This document shows positions 4,611 through 5,582 of a DNA stretch of 5,582 nt, in pieces. This stretch comes from Shimia sp041624275 (lineage in GTDB: Bacteria; Pseudomonadota; Alphaproteobacteria; Rhodobacterales; Rhodobacteraceae), in assembly GCF_041624275.1 (NCBI RefSeq), contig NZ_JBFJVE010000191.1, forward strand, positions 1-5,582, written 5' to 3'. The translations under genes and the position numbers were made by a program. Positions within the stretch are counted from its first letter, which is position 1. The number at the start of each line of letters is the position of its first letter. The notes beneath the pieces were generated by a model. That model was not told where the DNA came from. It did not search any database and was given only the letters and a program-made list of their open reading frames with translations.

Positions 4611-5582
4611 ATGGCCGAACGATTTAAACTGACCATGGCCCAGGCGAACCCGACGATGGGCGACCTCGAGGGCAACGCGGCCAAGGCACTGGCCGCCTGG
4701 GCCGAGGGCAAGGCGGCGGGCGCCGACCTGGTGGCGCTGCCCGAGATGTTCATCACCGGCTACAATGCACAGGACCTGATCCTGAAACCTGCCTTTCACC
4801 TTGCCGCCATGGCGCGGATCGAACAGCTGGCCAGGGACTGCGCCGAGGGCCCGGCACTGGCGATCGGCGGGCCGCTGGCCGATGGCGGGCGGCTTTACAA
4901 CGCCTATTTCATCTGCCGGGGCGGCAAGATCGTCCATCGGCAGCGCAAGCACCACCTGCCCAATTACACCGTGTTCGACGAAGAGCGGCTGTTCGACCAC
5001 GGCCCCCTGGGCGGGCCCTATGACATCAACGGCGTGCGCGTGGGCTCGCCGATCTGCGAGGATGCCTGGTTCGAGGATGTTTGCGAGACGCTGGAAGAGA
5101 CCGGCGCCGAGATCCTCGTGGTGCCCAATGGCTCGCCCTATTACCGCGACAAGTTCGACCGGCGCATGAACCACATGGTAGCCCGCGTGGTCGAGACCGG
5201 CCTGCCGCTGGCCTATCTCAACATGGTCGGCGGTCAGGACGATCAGGTCTTTGATGGTGGCAGTTTCGTGCTCAATCCCGGCGGCGAGCTGGCGGTGCAA
5301 CTGCCGGTCTTCGACGAGATGACCGTGCATGTGGAGTTCGAGCGCACCGCCGAGGGCTGGCGCGCCCTGCATGGGCAGAAGGCCCTGTTGCCGGCCGGCG
5401 AAGAGCAGGATTACCGGGTCTGTGTCGAGGCCCTGCGCGATTACATGGGCAAGACCGGCTTCAAGAAGGTGCTGTTGGGTCTGTCGGGCGGCATCGACTC
5501 GGCGCTGGTGGCGACCATCGCGGTGGATGCCTTGGGCGCAGAGAATGTGCGCTGTGTGATGCTGCCGTCGGAATATACCTCG
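4611..5582 (+). CDS. nadE: Glutamine-dependent NAD+ synthetase, 5' part
   Basis: It converts nicotinic acid adenine dinucleotide to NAD+ using ATP and ammonia released from glutamine, the last step of NAD synthesis in the cytoplasm. The reading frame stays open to the window edge, giving 324 residues. Two-domain bacterial NadE proteins are about 550 residues, so roughly the last 40 percent is missing. The N-terminal nitrilase-type glutaminase domain (about 5-245) shows the full catalytic triad: Glu45 in LPEMFITGY, Lys113 in RKHHLPNY and Cys149 in SPICEDAW. The synthetase domain begins near 265 and shows the ATP-binding loop LSGGIDSA (291-298). The start is supported by a strong ribosome site. 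Having the glutaminase domain fused on means this enzyme can use glutamine rather than free ammonia alone. No damage or odd residue was seen in the part present. Confidence 0.97.
   Translation, partial: MAERFKLTMAQANPTMGDLEGNAAKALAAWAEGKAAGADLVALPEMFITGYNAQDLILKPAFHLAAMARIEQLARDCAEGPALAIGGPLADGGRLYNAYFICRGGKIVHRQRKHHLPNYTVFDEERLFDHGPLGGPYDINGVRVGSPICEDAWFEDVCETLEETGAEILVVPNGSPYYRDKFDRRMNHMVARVVETGLPLAYLNMVGGQDDQVFDGGSFVLNPGGELAVQLPVFDEMTVHVEFERTAEGWRALHGQKALLPAGEEQDYRVCVEALRDYMGKTGFKKVLLGLSGGIDSALVATIAVDALGAENVRCVMLPSEYTS

Noticed and set aside
4575..5372. 265-codon minus-strand frame opposite nadE
   Set aside because: Antisense shadow of nadE. The plus strand shows all catalytic motifs of NAD synthetase, a strong ribosome site and the right start.

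Overview
The window is GC-rich chromosomal DNA from an alphaproteobacterium, most likely a Rhodobacterales (Roseobacter-type) species. This rests on the character of the LeuA and NadE proteins, on codon use with mostly G or C in third positions, and on weak or alphaproteobacterial-looking promoter boxes. No database search was possible, so the genus is left open. Apart from one palindromic repeat, nothing here looks acquired: no integrase, transposase, tRNA, rRNA or CRISPR is visible.

Layout from left to right. Positions 1-296 are non-coding and dominated by a 218-bp imperfect palindrome (40-257) whose outer arms match at 35 of 36 positions. A Rho-independent terminator (297-326, minus strand) ends leuA. 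leuA (349-1923, minus) encodes 2-isopropylmalate synthase. Upstream of it, on the same strand, are a recognisable promoter (2098-2125), a 28-codon leader peptide (2003-2089) with four consecutive leucine codons that are all different, and RNA stems that compete with one another (1943-2023). This is a ribosome-mediated leucine attenuator or translational switch. Next come two minus-strand genes predicted to act in the cell envelope: a three-helix membrane protein with a ClpP-like domain (2155-2958) and a secreted MORN-repeat protein (3051-4454). A 156-bp divergent promoter region (4455-4610) separates the MORN gene from nadE (4611 to the window edge, plus), glutamine-dependent NAD+ synthetase, of which 324 residues are present.

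How they fit together. leuA and nadE are housekeeping biosynthesis genes with no obvious link to each other. leuA appears to be a single-gene unit with its own promoter, leader and terminator. The MORN gene and the ClpP-like gene lie on one strand 92 bp apart with no clear terminator between them, and both products are predicted to face the periplasm, so they may be co-transcribed. The observations most worth a second look are the leuA leader with its nearly leaderless mRNA start, the MORN array built from a duplicated nine-repeat block, and the palindrome at the left edge.
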